Below are positions 1-12,403 of a stretch of DNA of 64,000 bases, piece after piece; positions within the stretch are counted from its first letter, which is position 1, and each line of letters begins with the position of its first letter. Under the pieces are notes generated by a model that did no database searches, had not been told where the DNA came from, and worked only from the letters and a program-made list of their open reading frames with translations. The position numbers and the translations under genes were made by a program. The stretch spans positions 65,366,982 to 65,430,981 of the forward strand of contig NC_051067.1 of the NCBI RefSeq assembly GCF_004664715.2, given 5' to 3'. The DNA is from Peromyscus leucopus. Its lineage: Eukaryota > Chordata > Mammalia > Rodentia > Cricetidae.

Positions 1-3000
1 TATTTAACTAACAAATTAAATCCATTTGCTGCAGTCATAGCCAAGTCGAGGTCTGAGAGCGCGAGTATATCATCACTAATATTAAACCAGCCTACATGTG
101 CTCGCTTCCGTTCAGGAAGACATCTCTGCTTTTGCCGCCACCTCCTTTTCTTTTATGGCTGCGACCCACACCACACTGCCAGCCACTTGGTCCCTTTGTC
201 CAGCATTCAAGTATTCTGGATAGTGACAGTGCGTTGAACTGCGCAGTGGTAACTAACGGAATTAGAGCATTATAGAGCAAGATATGCGAAAAAGTATTAT
301 GCGTCCATATGGGGACAAAACGTTCAAGGTAAAATGAGGGGCTTTGGTGGGATGCTATGGAGGCTTTGTTCTCCGAGTAAAGTGGGAGCGGAGACAGACG
401 GAGGAAGAAGATGCAGTGAAGAGAGAATATCGACCACCGACAGGGGGAAGGAGACATGCATGCAGAAGCAACTGAAACAGTGTGGACCCACTAACGTATC
501 CTGGCAGTCACAAGTTCAGGGAGCCGCTCTTGGCATCTGTGAAAACGAGATTCGCGAAAGGTTTACACAGGCATGAATGGGCTCAAGCTGAGCAACCCTT
601 TGCATATTTGCCTGCATCAGCCATCTATGAAATGAATACCATTAACACATGGGAAGCTATGGGTACCTACACCATGTGAATCAAAAGAGGACAATCTTAC
701 GGTTTCCCATGCCACTCGGCTTTATCCTGCCATCACCGCTTACGCCTTCAATGACCTGATGCTACTGGTACTCTGCTACACCTCCCCTGGGTATGGCTAA
801 GAGCTTCTGTCTTGACTTCAAAAAGATGCAAATCCATGTAGTCTATTGGTCGACGGAAACTCCATACATCGAATAAGTTCTACATCTCTATTACATTCTC
901 TAGGAAAAGACTTTTTACTGGTATCCATCAATTTCTCTTTATAAGATACATGTATATCAACATGTTCTATAAGTATTGAGCCCGAGCTAGATTTACATAG
1001 TTTCTGTAGAATAGAGTGCTGAAGGCACATATTGAAATTTTATACCCCTCGCTCTATCAATGCTTAATACCTACGAATATCAAGCAACAGACGTAATGCA
1101 ACTAAACTCGCACACTTGAGATAGAAATTAGAGGCACAATCGAAAAGATGATAGATCATCAAGTACTTACATTACTTAGATAAGAGCGAGCGCTGGGGTT
1201 AGTTGGTCGCATCGGACAAAAACCCTCAGCCTTACAGTAAACAGTGAGGTGACAATAATGGTATGTCCATATTTGGCTCCAAACTGGAAGGGAACACACA
1301 CGCCACGCCGGAAGAGTCCATTAACTTTGAGGCAATGCCTTTCTATAAAATGCACACACAATAGTGAACAAAAGTGTGACACTGTCGTGGATCGTGACAT
1401 GCTAAGTTACTAGCAAGAGCAATTTCCAAGTATATTTCTGTGTTTTTTTTTTGCTCTTTTTTTTTTCATTGTGTGTGAGAGGAGGTATAGCTTACCTATT
1501 TAACCACACAAGAATTTAATCGACCACTTGCTGTCGGAACACATGCTTCTTCATTACCTGAGCCCTGTTCTGCCTGGAGAGGCATACGATCGATATATGA
1601 AGTTTCCTACCATGGAGGCAGACAGGCACGGACGGGTATCTCGCACCTGCGTACACAGGTGCACTAGAGAAGTGGTTATTGTGCTTATGGTGAGAGGAAA
1701 AGACTTGGATACCATTTAACAGGTGAGAAAGACCTCAGAGCAGAGAAGCGAGACAAAAGCTCCTTAAAGGGCCCTGTGTCTGAATGACCGTTATGTGTGC
1801 GGGCTGGGTGCTATGCGCAGGGTGCTTGAAAGGTACCTTCATAGGTGCAGGAGAGCAGGCAGGCCATCTGCTTCGAGTACGCTGAGAGTCTAGATAGCAT
1901 GATCAGCGCAGGTGAAGAGAGGTTTTGCCTAGCTTTATGTATTGAGGACCATGATATGACTTCAGCAGCCGTTTCTGACGTGGTGCTAGGAGCGAACCTT
2001 TCTGGATGGCATAATCGTAGTGACTCGCTTGTAAAGCTCAGAGTCCTCTGATCACAGCGACTTCCCGTAGATAGAAAGATTCCTAACACGTTTGACGTGC
2101 TTCCACGGAGACTCACGAGCGAGCCGCACACAGCCACTTGTACAACATGACACTGCCATCGGCGCGTGTGAATGGGGATCTGCGGTGGCACCAGTATCTC
2201 TCCTTGCTCTCATCTGAGCTTCTGGTATTCCTTTCTAATCTCTCCCACCAACCTCTCTGCATGCTCTCTGCCTGTGCTATTGCCTGCGCATTCTTGGACA
2301 CTATGGACTATTTCCTTTAGAGGCCTCGAGATTAAACTCATCCTTTCCAGTAAGACTCTCTCTGCTATTATATCAACATGTAACCATTGTTGAGCTATCA
2401 CGGGCTGAGGTGGTAGATCAGCAACACGTAATCTGTGGCAAGCAGTGTGACATACAGCATAGGTCACCACACTGACGGTAATAGCCATGTCTATCAGTAC
2501 TTGAACATGTTGGTTTACACTCTGGATGGTACAGGAGAAGCTGAACAGGAAGGGACCTATCAGTGCTAGAGCTAGAATCTAGAGCGCAGCACTAGGCGTC
2601 TGGCGCGCTCTTAGGAAGACTCACTAAGGCGACGACAGTCAAATGCACTTCGTGAGCGTCCAAAGCGCTCCAGTCTGAGTTGGCGTTGACCCGCTCAAGC
2701 TCGCTGACGACAGTCATAGCTCGAGAGCATCGAGCCTCTGAGCTTGCACTATGCACCACTCTGGTTATGAGCGTCGTTTCGTATGAAGAGCACGCTCAAT
2801 GGGGTATTCTCTCTGCTCGAGATCACGAAAGGAGAAGACTGAGAGCTATGCACTGGAATAATAATCGAGCATAATCCTAACCATTCAAATGTGCTTCTAT
2901 AAAGCTATTGAAACTCTTTCTAATGGAGAAGCAGAGAGATTCACACAGTGACCGGATGATCATCAAACAGGCTATTAGGATGAGCCTCATATAGGAATTA

Positions 3001-6000
3001 GGTACGTCAACATCTCACTCCCTAGCGGGGATACTTCATCAGCGTAGGCCCACTCCACGCACTCCTAACTTTGAAGAAAACTGAGGTCTACGACACATAG
3101 TGAGAGACGCATTATTTAATTAATCTAGAGACTCAGACTCTACTACATTCCTTTTATGCCTGTGTCGTTGAGATATGAGTGCGACATGTGCTGATACCAT
3201 ATCCAGCTAAGTGCGAACGTCTTAAGTTCAGTGCCCAACGAAATCAATTCCAGACATTAAGACGAATCCTAAGAATATACCTATGAATATAGCTGTCTAC
3301 CTATATAAGCTCATGGGCTAATTCCACATCTACTGAGCTTATCTGTTGTCAGGGTGCCAGGGTGGGTCGTCTCATACGACATTGCTTACTTCTGGTATAC
3401 ACAAAATGTTTGCTCCTGTTATCGATTGCCCCATAGCACACCTTATCCATGTGTAGCCCATCGTGTTCGCCAGCCCTTATCATAGAGTATGGAGTAGCTT
3501 AGGACACTTCACAGACCCGAAGGTGTTACAGTGTACATGGAGGTCAAGACCCAATTAGCAAACATAAGTGCCCCCTGAACCGCAAATTGTAGATTCTTTT
3601 TTTTGTGTCACTGAATGTAATACTCCTTGAGAGATTAGAACTAGAGACCATGAAATATTCGAGAAATCATTCTTCAAGCATGGGTGATGTTGCCTCATGT
3701 TTATGGGAGAGGTGCCTATGAGATTATGGATTAGCTGGCGATCGGTGTGAACTTAGTTAGTGGCGAGAAAGACAATCTGAGTCGGTTCTATTCACATCGC
3801 TATGTTTGAGAGTTCTTAATACACCCGAGATCTATACGATATAATTACTATGATATGCCAGGCTAATCACATAGACACTAAGAAGATATGCTGAGGACCC
3901 TATACGCACCTGCGTGAGTTTCGTTGACATAGGCCTTGGCGACTAGACAGCTCTCTGGAAGGAATTTAAGTTTATTGGATGCTCTTAATCAAAATATACA
4001 GACACCTACTCTATTGTAAAATTTTCGACCGCTGAACGCCCCTTATGTGATCATCTTTAGCCAACCATTCATTGACGAGAGTGGCCTGCGCTATCCCACA
4101 CAATCTGCATGCTGAGATTGTTGTCCTCTACACTTTAATTTGATGCTTTATAGGAGTTGAAACTATGCCAATAGTCCAGGTCGCTAAAACATGCTACAAT
4201 CTATGAGACGAGCAGTCTATTGGAAGTTACTTCACCTCCTTATGTTCTGTAATAAAACGAGAATATTGTATTAAATCCTAGTGTAGAATGCATACTGTGG
4301 GCGCGAGAGCGTCATCATGCTGATGCCATAAACATCTCACATATGGATGCCCACTTACAAAATGAAAACACCCTCTTCTGCATTGACCTCACAGACATGA
4401 TAAGAAAGTCAAGCAAATGACCTCAGATTCTTAATACCGTCTGCCTGCTTCTTTCTTGTCTTTTGGTTAAATCATTATACTAATCTCGCTCGTTCCTTTG
4501 TCTAATACTCTGCCTATTCCTGTAGTATCACTCTTTAACAAAAGTCGCCCACCTGATCTTCCGCGGATTATACAGGCGCTTCGTGAGCTAATAATGCACG
4601 AAAGATCATAGGCTACAATGCTCTAATGACAAAGACATTGGAGTACACTGAGAGGATATGAAAATGACTAATTGTTTTGACTCTCAGTATGCACTTATAC
4701 AGCCATACCTATAAACATCACACAGTGAGAAGCATAGGTAATCAAGATATTCGTAAAAAGACTTATCTGATACTTGACCACTCTGCTATGGATTTACAAG
4801 GTGATCAAACAGAGAGATATTTAGTGCACTTTACACTCTACTGGCTCCGAGCATCTTTCTCTATATATTAGTACTCTAAAGTATCCGAGTCACTATACAA
4901 AACTCCACGCAAATAAAACAGAGAGTGCCCAGTTAACTCGACAGTATGACCTTTACAGTCTATATAGCATAAAGGACCTCTTCTATGATATATCTAGCGC
5001 TGGCATTCACTTATTTTATGACTTAGTTTGAGACTGAGAGACGTGTAGCTCTACCACAGACACTAATACGAGCACACCACTATGTCCTGAAACGAGTGAT
5101 TCCTTATGAGATCCAAGCTTCAGGTGACAAGCTTCTGAAGCAACTGCTCCTGATTTAGACCATCTGGTTATATTCCTTTGACCCTGGAATTGTGGTTCTT
5201 CACACAACATTGTTATATTATGCTTCGAGGCGTTGTCAGGCCAGTGGTAACACCTGACCACTAGTCGCTATTTACCTACATGTGAGTATTATTCTTCTTC
5301 TTCTGTGCCCACACAAGGTTTGCATATACAGTGTTCTTACTAGATTTTTCTTGTTCTCAACTAACCAGGCTATTGCCTATGCTTCAAGATTCAGATTGTT
5401 TGCTTCAGATTATTAGAAATTTAGTTGGTATCTGTTTTAACGGTATTGTTCATTGTGAGTGTAGCCTATTGCTACGCTCCATCACGGCAGTTTACTGTTG
5501 ATGTTCATTCTTGGATTAACACCGGTTCTATTGGTATTAGTGCGATTGAATCAGCTATCGAGTCCATATATCTATGGATTTACTCGAAGCTACACTTGGA
5601 AATGTCAAGGCCCACCTGCTGTGCGCCTGCTCTCAGTGGGCTGTTTGGCCATCCAGCAGCTTATAAATGCGTGAATTCTCCCTCTAAACGGGTCACTGTG
5701 TGCTCTGCGCTCTCGAATCATCTTCGCCTACCTCGACTGAGGGTGTATGCGCTATCGAGAATTTTGTTGAGGCGCAACTAAGCCTCGTCCCCAACACTCC
5801 CGGCCTTCCTTCTGTTATTTGTTTTCAGAAATACTATTGAACAGGCAACGAGGTGCTGTCGGAATACTGTTTACTTCCTCAATCAGTTCCTCTAAACGCA
5901 ATCGATCCTTCTCTGGAAAATTTCCCTCTCCTCCCTCCATTTTACCGTGCTGGGCTACAGGGACACGTGAACCCAGCTCGGCGTCTATTTTCGTCGCTCT

Positions 6001-6600
6001 CTGGTTGTGCCGTCAAAATCTGCGTTTGTGCGAAAACGTTTCCATGTGAGTAACGATCACCTGCGTCTTTTGCATAGCCTCACCCTAAAATGACAAGTAT
6101 ACCTTTCCAAGCCGGTGCCACTGTCACATTCGTGTCTGTATCTGTGACACATCTTGCTGTCAATAAGCATCCAAGCATATGCTAATGTCTGGTAAGTTCT
6201 AACATGAGATAGTGTGATGTGCTTTGCAGAAATGGAGGCTTAGCCTTAGTCTGCGTTACACGACGATATAAGTTCTGAGTCATTGCTGGGATGTTAGTTC
6301 GTCAGTTGACGCCTACAATAAATAGATAGAGCCCTAAAACTCAATCACCAAGCACGAGACACACACAAGATATCGTGGCACGAATGACAATTAAGCTCAT
6401 CTAGATTCATCAATTACTGCATGAATTGTCTCTTGGAAGCTGACCCAAGTCAATGTCGTCAGAGCTCTTCAGAATGCTCTAAATACTTCACTAGGTACTT
6501 ATCCACTAGTCAGAGCAAGTTTAGGGAGCCCACATGGACTTGACGCTCATATAGCGACGAACATGAACAAGCAGCGGAAAGCTCATCAAGGTCAGAACTC
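1..6600. other. Anomalous block of noisy or foreign sequence
   Basis: No SINE, LTR, LINE or coding exon can be recognised here, whereas the rest of the window has a recognisable rodent repeat every few hundred bases. CpG is not depleted: I count 22 CpG in 2,581-2,880 and 16 in 5,521-5,820, against 1 in 28,501-28,800. Short words built on gagc, gctc and tagag recur, and open frames stay under about 130 codons. A short stretch at about 5,947-5,985 is reminiscent of a degraded B1-like end. Ordinary rodent sequence starts at about 6,600, just before a B1-like element. The likely reading is uncorrected error-rich long-read sequence or a mis-join at a contig end or gap fill; foreign DNA is the alternative. 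I see no gene in it. Confidence 0.7.
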
Positions 6601-6633
6601 TAGAGTTATATTGCAGATGTTTAATAACCTCAG

Positions 6634-6737
6634 ACGGGCATGGTAGTGCACACCTGTAACCCCAGCACTATGGAACCTGAACAGGAGTAGGGTCAGTTCA
6701 AGATCAGCCTGGACCGACTGGTGAGACCTTAGCTCCA
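6634..6737 (+). repeat. B1-like SINE
   Basis: Contains the B1 hallmark gggcatggtagtgcacacct followed by tgtaaccccagcac and an agatcagcctgga segment. It is diverged. It marks the first recognisable rodent sequence after the anomalous left block. Confidence 0.75.
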
Positions 6738-6971
6738 AAGAGAATAATGGAAACAGACTATAAAAGAGTCCTGGAGCTCTTGAGCTACATTTACCATACA
6801 GCAGCAGCACTCACCATTTCTACAGTTACAATACTGAAAAAGAAGACAGGCTTTGAATAGGTCAGTTACCTTTTCTGGAATGATTTTTCCTATGAAATCA
6901 GTTAAGAGCAAACATCCTCTGTTAATTTATCGCAAAATATTTCTTTTTTCTTTTCTTCCTTCCTTCCTTTC

Positions 6972-7088
6972 TTTTTTTGAGACAGGGTTTCTTTGTGTAG
7001 CTCTCTGACTGGCCTTGAACTCACAGAGATCTGTCAGCCTCTGCTTCTCTGAGGGCTGGGCTTAAAGGTATGTGCTACCATCGGGCAG
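6972..7088 (-). repeat. B1 SINE
   Basis: Minus-orientation B1: gagacagggtttctttgtgt, then ggccttgaactcacagagat, ending in gctaccatcgggca. A TTCC-rich tract on its left is the A-rich tail read in reverse. Confidence 0.85.
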
Positions 7089-7327
7089 CAAAATATTTCT
7101 TGAGTAATTACTTCTCTCTTTTTAGAAATCAGAAGAGCAGAAGTTTTATGGGATGTTTTGTTTCCTTTGAACAAGCAGATTTCAGGACTGGTCTCAACAA
7201 GAATAAAATGAAGGGGAATTCACGGTAGCCAAGGACCCTGTGTTTGAAGCCTGGAGTCACTCAACACATGCTTTTAATATTTATGGTAGTTTCTGAGGAG
7301 GAGATTAACTTTTTGAAAGTTTTCATG

Positions 7328-7328
7328 T

Positions 7329-7384
<56 letters not shown>
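7328..7384. repeat. (T)n(GT)n microsatellite
   Basis: About 23 T followed by about 17 GT units. It adjoins the 3' end of a reverse-oriented B4. Confidence 0.95.
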
Positions 7385-7386
<2 letters not shown>

Positions 7387-7678
7387 ATGTGCACGTGTCT
7401 GGGCACGTGTGTACTACAGTGCGTGTGTGGGGGTTTGCAGACACTGGCTGGGAGCCTGTTCGTGTCTTCCGCCTTGTTGAAGCAGGGTCTCTCATTTCTG
7501 TTGCTGTGCTTCCTACACCAGGCTTGCTGGCCTGAGGAGCTTCTGGCACATTCTCCTAGCTCCACCCCCATCTTGTCCTAGAAATTCTGGGATCACAGAT
7601 GCACGCCCCCATATCTAGCTTTGTCTGTGGGTTCTGGAGATGGTCATCAGACTTGCAGGACAAGTGTTTTAACCTGGC
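7351..7678 (-). repeat. B4 SINE
   Basis: Reverse B4: GT-rich end, a gcagggtctctca block, gggatcacagatgcacgccc, then the ID-like part ending in acaagtgttttaacctggct. It is diverged. Confidence 0.6.
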
Positions 7679-7751
7679 TCAGCTGAATCCTGGGCCCCTG
7701 AGACTTCTAAAGCTAAATTAAAATATTTGTTTAATTTAATTGCTTAGTTTA

Positions 7752-7842
7752 TTTTTGTGCTGGAGATCCAGCCAAGGGTCTTACACATGCCCAGGCTGGT
7801 CAGGGGTTTGGATGACAGGCATGTGCCACTGTATCTGGCTAA
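7752..7842 (-). repeat. ID/B4 fragment
   Basis: Short reverse fragment: tgctggagatccagccaagg, then gtcttacacatgcccaggct, ending gacaggcatgtgccactgta. Confidence 0.5.
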
Positions 7843-8322
7843 TCTTAGAAATTAACCGAACTTAAACGACTGCTTGTTTTCCCCTTTAAGGGCTTGACGA
7901 GCTAAGAAATAAGTTTTAGGAAAGGAGCCATAATGGGCTTTTCCTTCCATCAAGGCTTTTGAAAGGCTAAAGGACCGCTCCTGTCTAAAGAGCTAGCCAG
8001 AAGTACCAGATATGTGATCATGTGGATAAGACAGTAAGAATCTTCCATTTGTAACACAGAGATTTCAATAACTTAGACTGCTAAGGTATGAAATTAATTA
8101 GCCCTACCTGGAGAGAAATTTGGTTTATTATCCACTGTGCCGACTACAGTGTTCAGTTTCCACCGAGCAATTAGCAAAATCCTACCACTATAGTCACAAA
8201 GGAGCGTGTGGGGTGAGCAGACAGGATTGGGGTCCTCAGCATTAGAAAAATGGCTCAGAATGAAAGATGGCACAACAGGGAACCTGTTTCCACAGCTCAC
8301 TGAAAGCCTTGCTAAGACTGAG

Positions 8323-8323
<1 letters not shown>

Positions 8324-8368
<45 letters not shown>
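8324..8368. repeat. (GT)n microsatellite
   Basis: About 22 uninterrupted GT units. Confidence 0.98.
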
Positions 8369-8370
<2 letters not shown>

Positions 8371-8913
8371 ACTGTGGTTCAGCAGGTCTGGAGGAAAGCC
8401 TTGGGCTGTTCCAACAAGCTCCTGGGCGATGTCAGCCCACTCACCCGTAGACTGCATTTGCAATCGCAAAGCCTTCAGATACGTAGACCTTGTTAGGACT
8501 GGAGTGGCCGCTGCTGAAAGTGCCTTTATAAGTAGTTTTGATCATCTGTTCAGGAAGTAATTCAGCCCCTGGCAGACCATACCAGGGGTTGATAGCATCA
8601 AATGAGTGTAGAAAGCACGTTGTTGTATGATGGAAAGGGGTACTCAGCAACATGGCTGCTGTGTGTGAGGCCAAACGTTCAAAATCAAGACCCTGCGGCG
8701 CACCACTGCATCTCCGCCTACTCTGCCGACTAAAATAGTTCCAGAGCAGGCGCCGAGGTGTCTTTAGGCTATCAGCTCAAACGTCTCCTCTCCACAGGCT
8801 CTGACCAGCTTATCCCCTCTACAGCACTCTGCTTAACTGTCCTATGGTCCTGACTTCATCCATGCACGTGGCTTTACTGCCTCAGTTAAGAACAAAAGCC
8901 CCAGAGTCTGCAG

Positions 8914-8915
<2 letters not shown>

Positions 8916-9004
<89 letters not shown>
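8916..9004. repeat. (GA)n microsatellite
   Basis: About 44 uninterrupted GA units. It is immediately followed by a B2 about 40 bp downstream. Confidence 0.98.
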
Positions 9005-9007
<3 letters not shown>

Positions 9008-9042
9008 CGGCATGAAGATGATGTTCAATAACTCCATGCTCT

Positions 9043-9250
9043 GGGGCGGGAGAGGTGGTAAGAGCACTCACTGGCTGCTTTTCCAGAGGACCCAGGTTTG
9101 ATCCTAAGCACCCACATGGTGGCTCACTACCACCTGTAACTCCAGTCACAGGGGATCTGACACCCTCTTCTGGCCTCCATGGGCACTGTGGTGCACAGAC
9201 ATACGTGTAGACCAAACACCCACACAAAAAGGGAAAAATTAAAAAAAAAT
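9043..9250 (+). repeat. B2 SINE
   Basis: Plus-orientation B2: ttccagaggacccaggtttg, cacccacatggtggctcact, ccctcttctggcctccatgg, and an A-rich tail. Confidence 0.9.
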
Positions 9251-9292
9251 AGATAAATGAATTGTTCAATTAAAATTTTTACCACATTTATT

Positions 9293-9506
9293 TTAAAAGA
9301 TTTATTTTTATTTATATGTATAATGTATGTGTCTGTGTGAGTGTATAAAATGTGTGTGAGGGTGTCCCTGGAGGCCAGAAGGAATCATATTTCCTGGAGA
9401 TGGACTTATAGGGCGTTGTGAGTCACCTGAGTTGGTACTGGGAACCAAACCCAGGTCCTCTGGAAGAGCAGCAAATGCTCCTAACTCCTGAGCCATCTCT
9501 CTAGCG
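9293..9506 (-). repeat. B2 SINE
   Basis: Reverse B2: tail aaagatttatttttatttat, middle gaggccagaagg, end tcctctggaagagcagcaaa and gagccatctctctagc. Confidence 0.9.
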
Positions 9507-9520
9507 CTTACACTTATTTT

Positions 9521-9640
9521 GTGTGTGTGCATGCATACCATGGCACTCCCGTGGAGGTCAAAGGTCAACTTGCTGGAGTCCGTTCTTTCCTTTCATGGAG
9601 TGGGCCTGGGGGATTAACCTCCAGCCACCTCTCTAGCACT
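9521..9640 (-). repeat. B3-like SINE
   Basis: Reverse B3-type sequence: gtggaggtcaaaggtcaact, tgctggagtccgttctttcc, then a shortened end ccacctctctagcac. It is partly deleted. Confidence 0.6.
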
Positions 9641-10557
9641 TGTTCGATTTGTAAAAAAGGAAATCCAGGCTTAGCATTCCATGGCAAGTCTGTTTTTGTT
9701 TTTAAAATACTGGCCGAGCGTTCAAAGACGACAGTCAGAGATCCCCAAAGTGACAGGTGGGCTGAACACAGTAGGAGCGGAAGTAACTTTTGCTTAGTGC
9801 CCCCAGGTAACTTCACGCTCAGTGAAGGGTCCTCCCATGCACGGAGATCCCTATCCTGGGAAGGGAAGCTTGGTAGTCTGCACCCCCTTATCTCCACACC
9901 CAGGCCCAGACACTGTGTGCTCTGAGCACTCCCTGGGCTAAGCTCCAGCTGTTTTCTGATAGGAGAGATGGTATCCCCATCTCAGGTTTGGTCTAAAAAA
10001 ACGATGAAAGACACTGGCTTATAGAAATCCAATGTATCCAGCTAAGAATGACTACATTATATTACATTTTGGTTGGGTCCAATTTTTTTCAGTTGTGGCC
10101 TTAACTTTTTCTTCCCCTTCCACTGTGGCCAACTTCATACTGCATATCTGAAATCTGTGGGCTGTTGTGGATGATCACATCTGTGTGGTATATGAAGGAG
10201 CCAGCAGGGGTCCTTTTGCCAGAACTTCCAATGCAACATGGTCTGAATGTGCTGAGCTTGTTCTGCATGCTTGTGTGCCTATGCAGGTGTGCACACAGAT
10301 GGTTTGAGAGGGGTCATCCAGGAGAGAGGCTGAAAGAACCACAGTATCAGGATCATCACCTATTCAGGGCAGAGTGTTAGGTCCTTTATGACTCGAAGTC
10401 TTACACTGTGTTGGAAGGTAGGCCTCAAATATCTCATTTTCTAGCAACCTGCTTAAGGGCAGGACAATCCCCAACATTTACAGAAATTTCAGACTCAATA
10501 AATGCACAAAACCACTCTAAAAATAAATAAAGAAGTCTACCACATAATGCATTGGAC

Positions 10558-10582
<25 letters not shown>
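10558..10582. repeat. (T)n tract
   Basis: 25 T in a row, followed within 15 bp by a B4. Confidence 0.95.
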
Positions 10583-10588
<6 letters not shown>

Positions 10589-10594
10589 TGTGTT

Positions 10595-10800
10595 GGAGGC
10601 TGGAAAGATGGCTCACTGGGTAAGAACATTTGCTGGGAAATAATGAGGTCTTGAGTTTGGATTCCCTAGCACCAATGTAAAAAGCCAAGTGTGGCTGCCT
10701 GTGCCTGTAACCCTAGCATTGGGGGTAGAGACAGGTGGATCACAGAGGAAGACACCTGACATCCTTCTCTGGACGTCACAGCATGCACACAGGTGCATGA
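10595..10800 (+). repeat. B4 SINE
   Basis: ID-like start ggaggctggaaagatggctc, then gccaagtgtggctgcctgtg and the B1-like ctgtaaccctagcattgggg. The end tctctggacgtcacagcatg matches B4 3' ends. Confidence 0.75.
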
Positions 10801-11167
10801 ACTTGCATATCCAATATATGTATCAGGCCCACAAACATACTTGTTAATGATATCCCAGTTTAGATGAGGTCTCACTTAGGTTGCTGTGAAGGGACACCAT
10901 GACCACAGCAACTCTTGTAAAGGAAAACATTTAATTGGGGTGGCTTACCATTCAGAGGTTCAGTTCATTATTATCATGGCAGGTGGGACATGGTGGCATG
11001 TAGGCAGATGTGGTATTGGAGCTGAGAGTTCTACATCTTGCAGGTAACAGGAAGTGAACTGAGACACTGGGTGTGGCCTGAGCATATATGAGATCTCAAA
11101 ACCTGCCTCCAGAGTGACACATTTCCTCCAACAAGGCCACACCCACTCCAACAAAACCACACTTCCT

Positions 11168-11534
11168 TGTAGCTGGAGAGTTTTCTCTCTGGGTCCCTCC
11201 AAGCCCCAGCAGTCCAACAGCCCACTTATAAAATAAACACACAGATGCTTATATTATTTAAACTGTTTGGCCTAATGGCTCAGGCTTCTAGCTATCTAGT
11301 TCTTACTCTTAAATTAGTCCATTTCTATAAATCTATACCTTGCCACGTGGCTCACCGGCATCTTCACATGTTGCTTGTCATGGCGGCAACTGGCAGGGTC
11401 CCCCCCTCCTTCCTTCTCTCAATTCTCCTCTCTGTTAGTCCCGCCTATACTTCCTGCCTGGCTACTGGCCAATCAGTGTTTTATTTATTGACCAATCAGA
11501 GCAACACACTTGACATACAGACCATCCCACAGCA
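11168..11534 (-). mobile_element. Solo LTR, cricetid class II-like ERV, copy 1
   Basis: 367-bp LTR with TG...CA ends, flanked by the 6-bp direct repeat CTTCCT (11,162-11,167 and 11,535-11,540). Read on the minus strand it starts TGCTGTGGGATGG and shares gttgctctgattggt, cagtagccaggcaggaagta and the ACAGTTTA-side block with the copies at 15.8 and 51.6 kb. It lies inside an ORR1-type LTR. A 6-bp duplication fits betaretrovirus-like (class II) elements. No internal genes are present, so it is a solo LTR. Confidence 0.85.
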
Positions 11535-12301
11535 CTTCCTAATAGTGTCACTCCTTTTGGGGGCCATTTTTTTTTTCAAACCACCACATTCCATTCCCTC
11601 ACCCCCATAAGCTTGTAACAATATCATGACATAAAAATGCATTCAGTCCAACTTCAAAAGTCCCCATAGCCTATCACAGTCTCAACAATGTTTAAAAGTC
11701 TACAGTTCCAAGTCTCTTCTGAGGTTCATGCAATCTCTTAACTATAATACCTTATAAAATCAAAATAAAACCCAGATCACATACTTCCAACGTATGATGG
11801 CAAAGGATATACATTATCATTCTAAAATGTAGGAAAGGGAGCATAGTGAAGAAATCAGATGGGCAAACTCCAAACTTTGTATCTCTGTGTCTAATCTGGA
11901 AATGCTCTTCACATCTCCAACTCCTTTCAGCTTTGTTGGCTGCAACACACTTCTTTCTCTTGGGCTGGTTCCACTCCCTGTCAGCAGCTTTCCTCAGGAG
12001 GTAAACTATGACTCTGGCATCTCTAACATCTTGGGGTCTCCAAGGCAATCCAGGCTTCAACTTCACAGCTTCACAAAATGACCTCTCTAGGGACACCCCC
12101 TGATACATGTCTGGCCTCAGTGGCTTTCCTTAGTCATGGAGGCAAATTCTATAGCCTTTTTCTTCTATCCTTAGCTCCAGAATTACCTGGCCAAAGCTGC
12201 CAAGTTCTGCTGCTTACTGGGGCTGAAACATGGCCGCCTGGTTCAGTAACATCTTCACTGACTTTCTGTTTTCGGTGGTTTCTTTTACTGCCTAAGGTTG
12301 G

Positions 12302-12403
12302 CTTTTTTGGAACTTGCTCTGTAGATCAGGCCTCAAACTCAGAGATCCACCAGCCTCGGCCTCTGGAGTGCTGGGATTAAAGGTGTGCGCCACCACACCT
12401 GGC
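12302..12403 (-). repeat. B1 SINE inside the MaLR internal region
   Basis: Reverse B1: ttgctctgtagatcaggcct, caaactcagagatccaccag, gtgctgggattaaaggtgtg and ccaccacacctggct. The 5' part of the B1 end is truncated. Confidence 0.85.

Noticed and set aside
92..6053. Short open frames in the left block as bacterial or viral genes
   Set aside because: All are under about 130 codons, on mixed strands, with no ribosome-site pattern or recognisable motif. This does not support a prokaryotic or viral insert.
8844..9269. Frames of repeated Arg/Glu or Ser/Leu
   Set aside because: Translation of the GA microsatellite; similar artefacts occur at the GT, AC and TC tracts.
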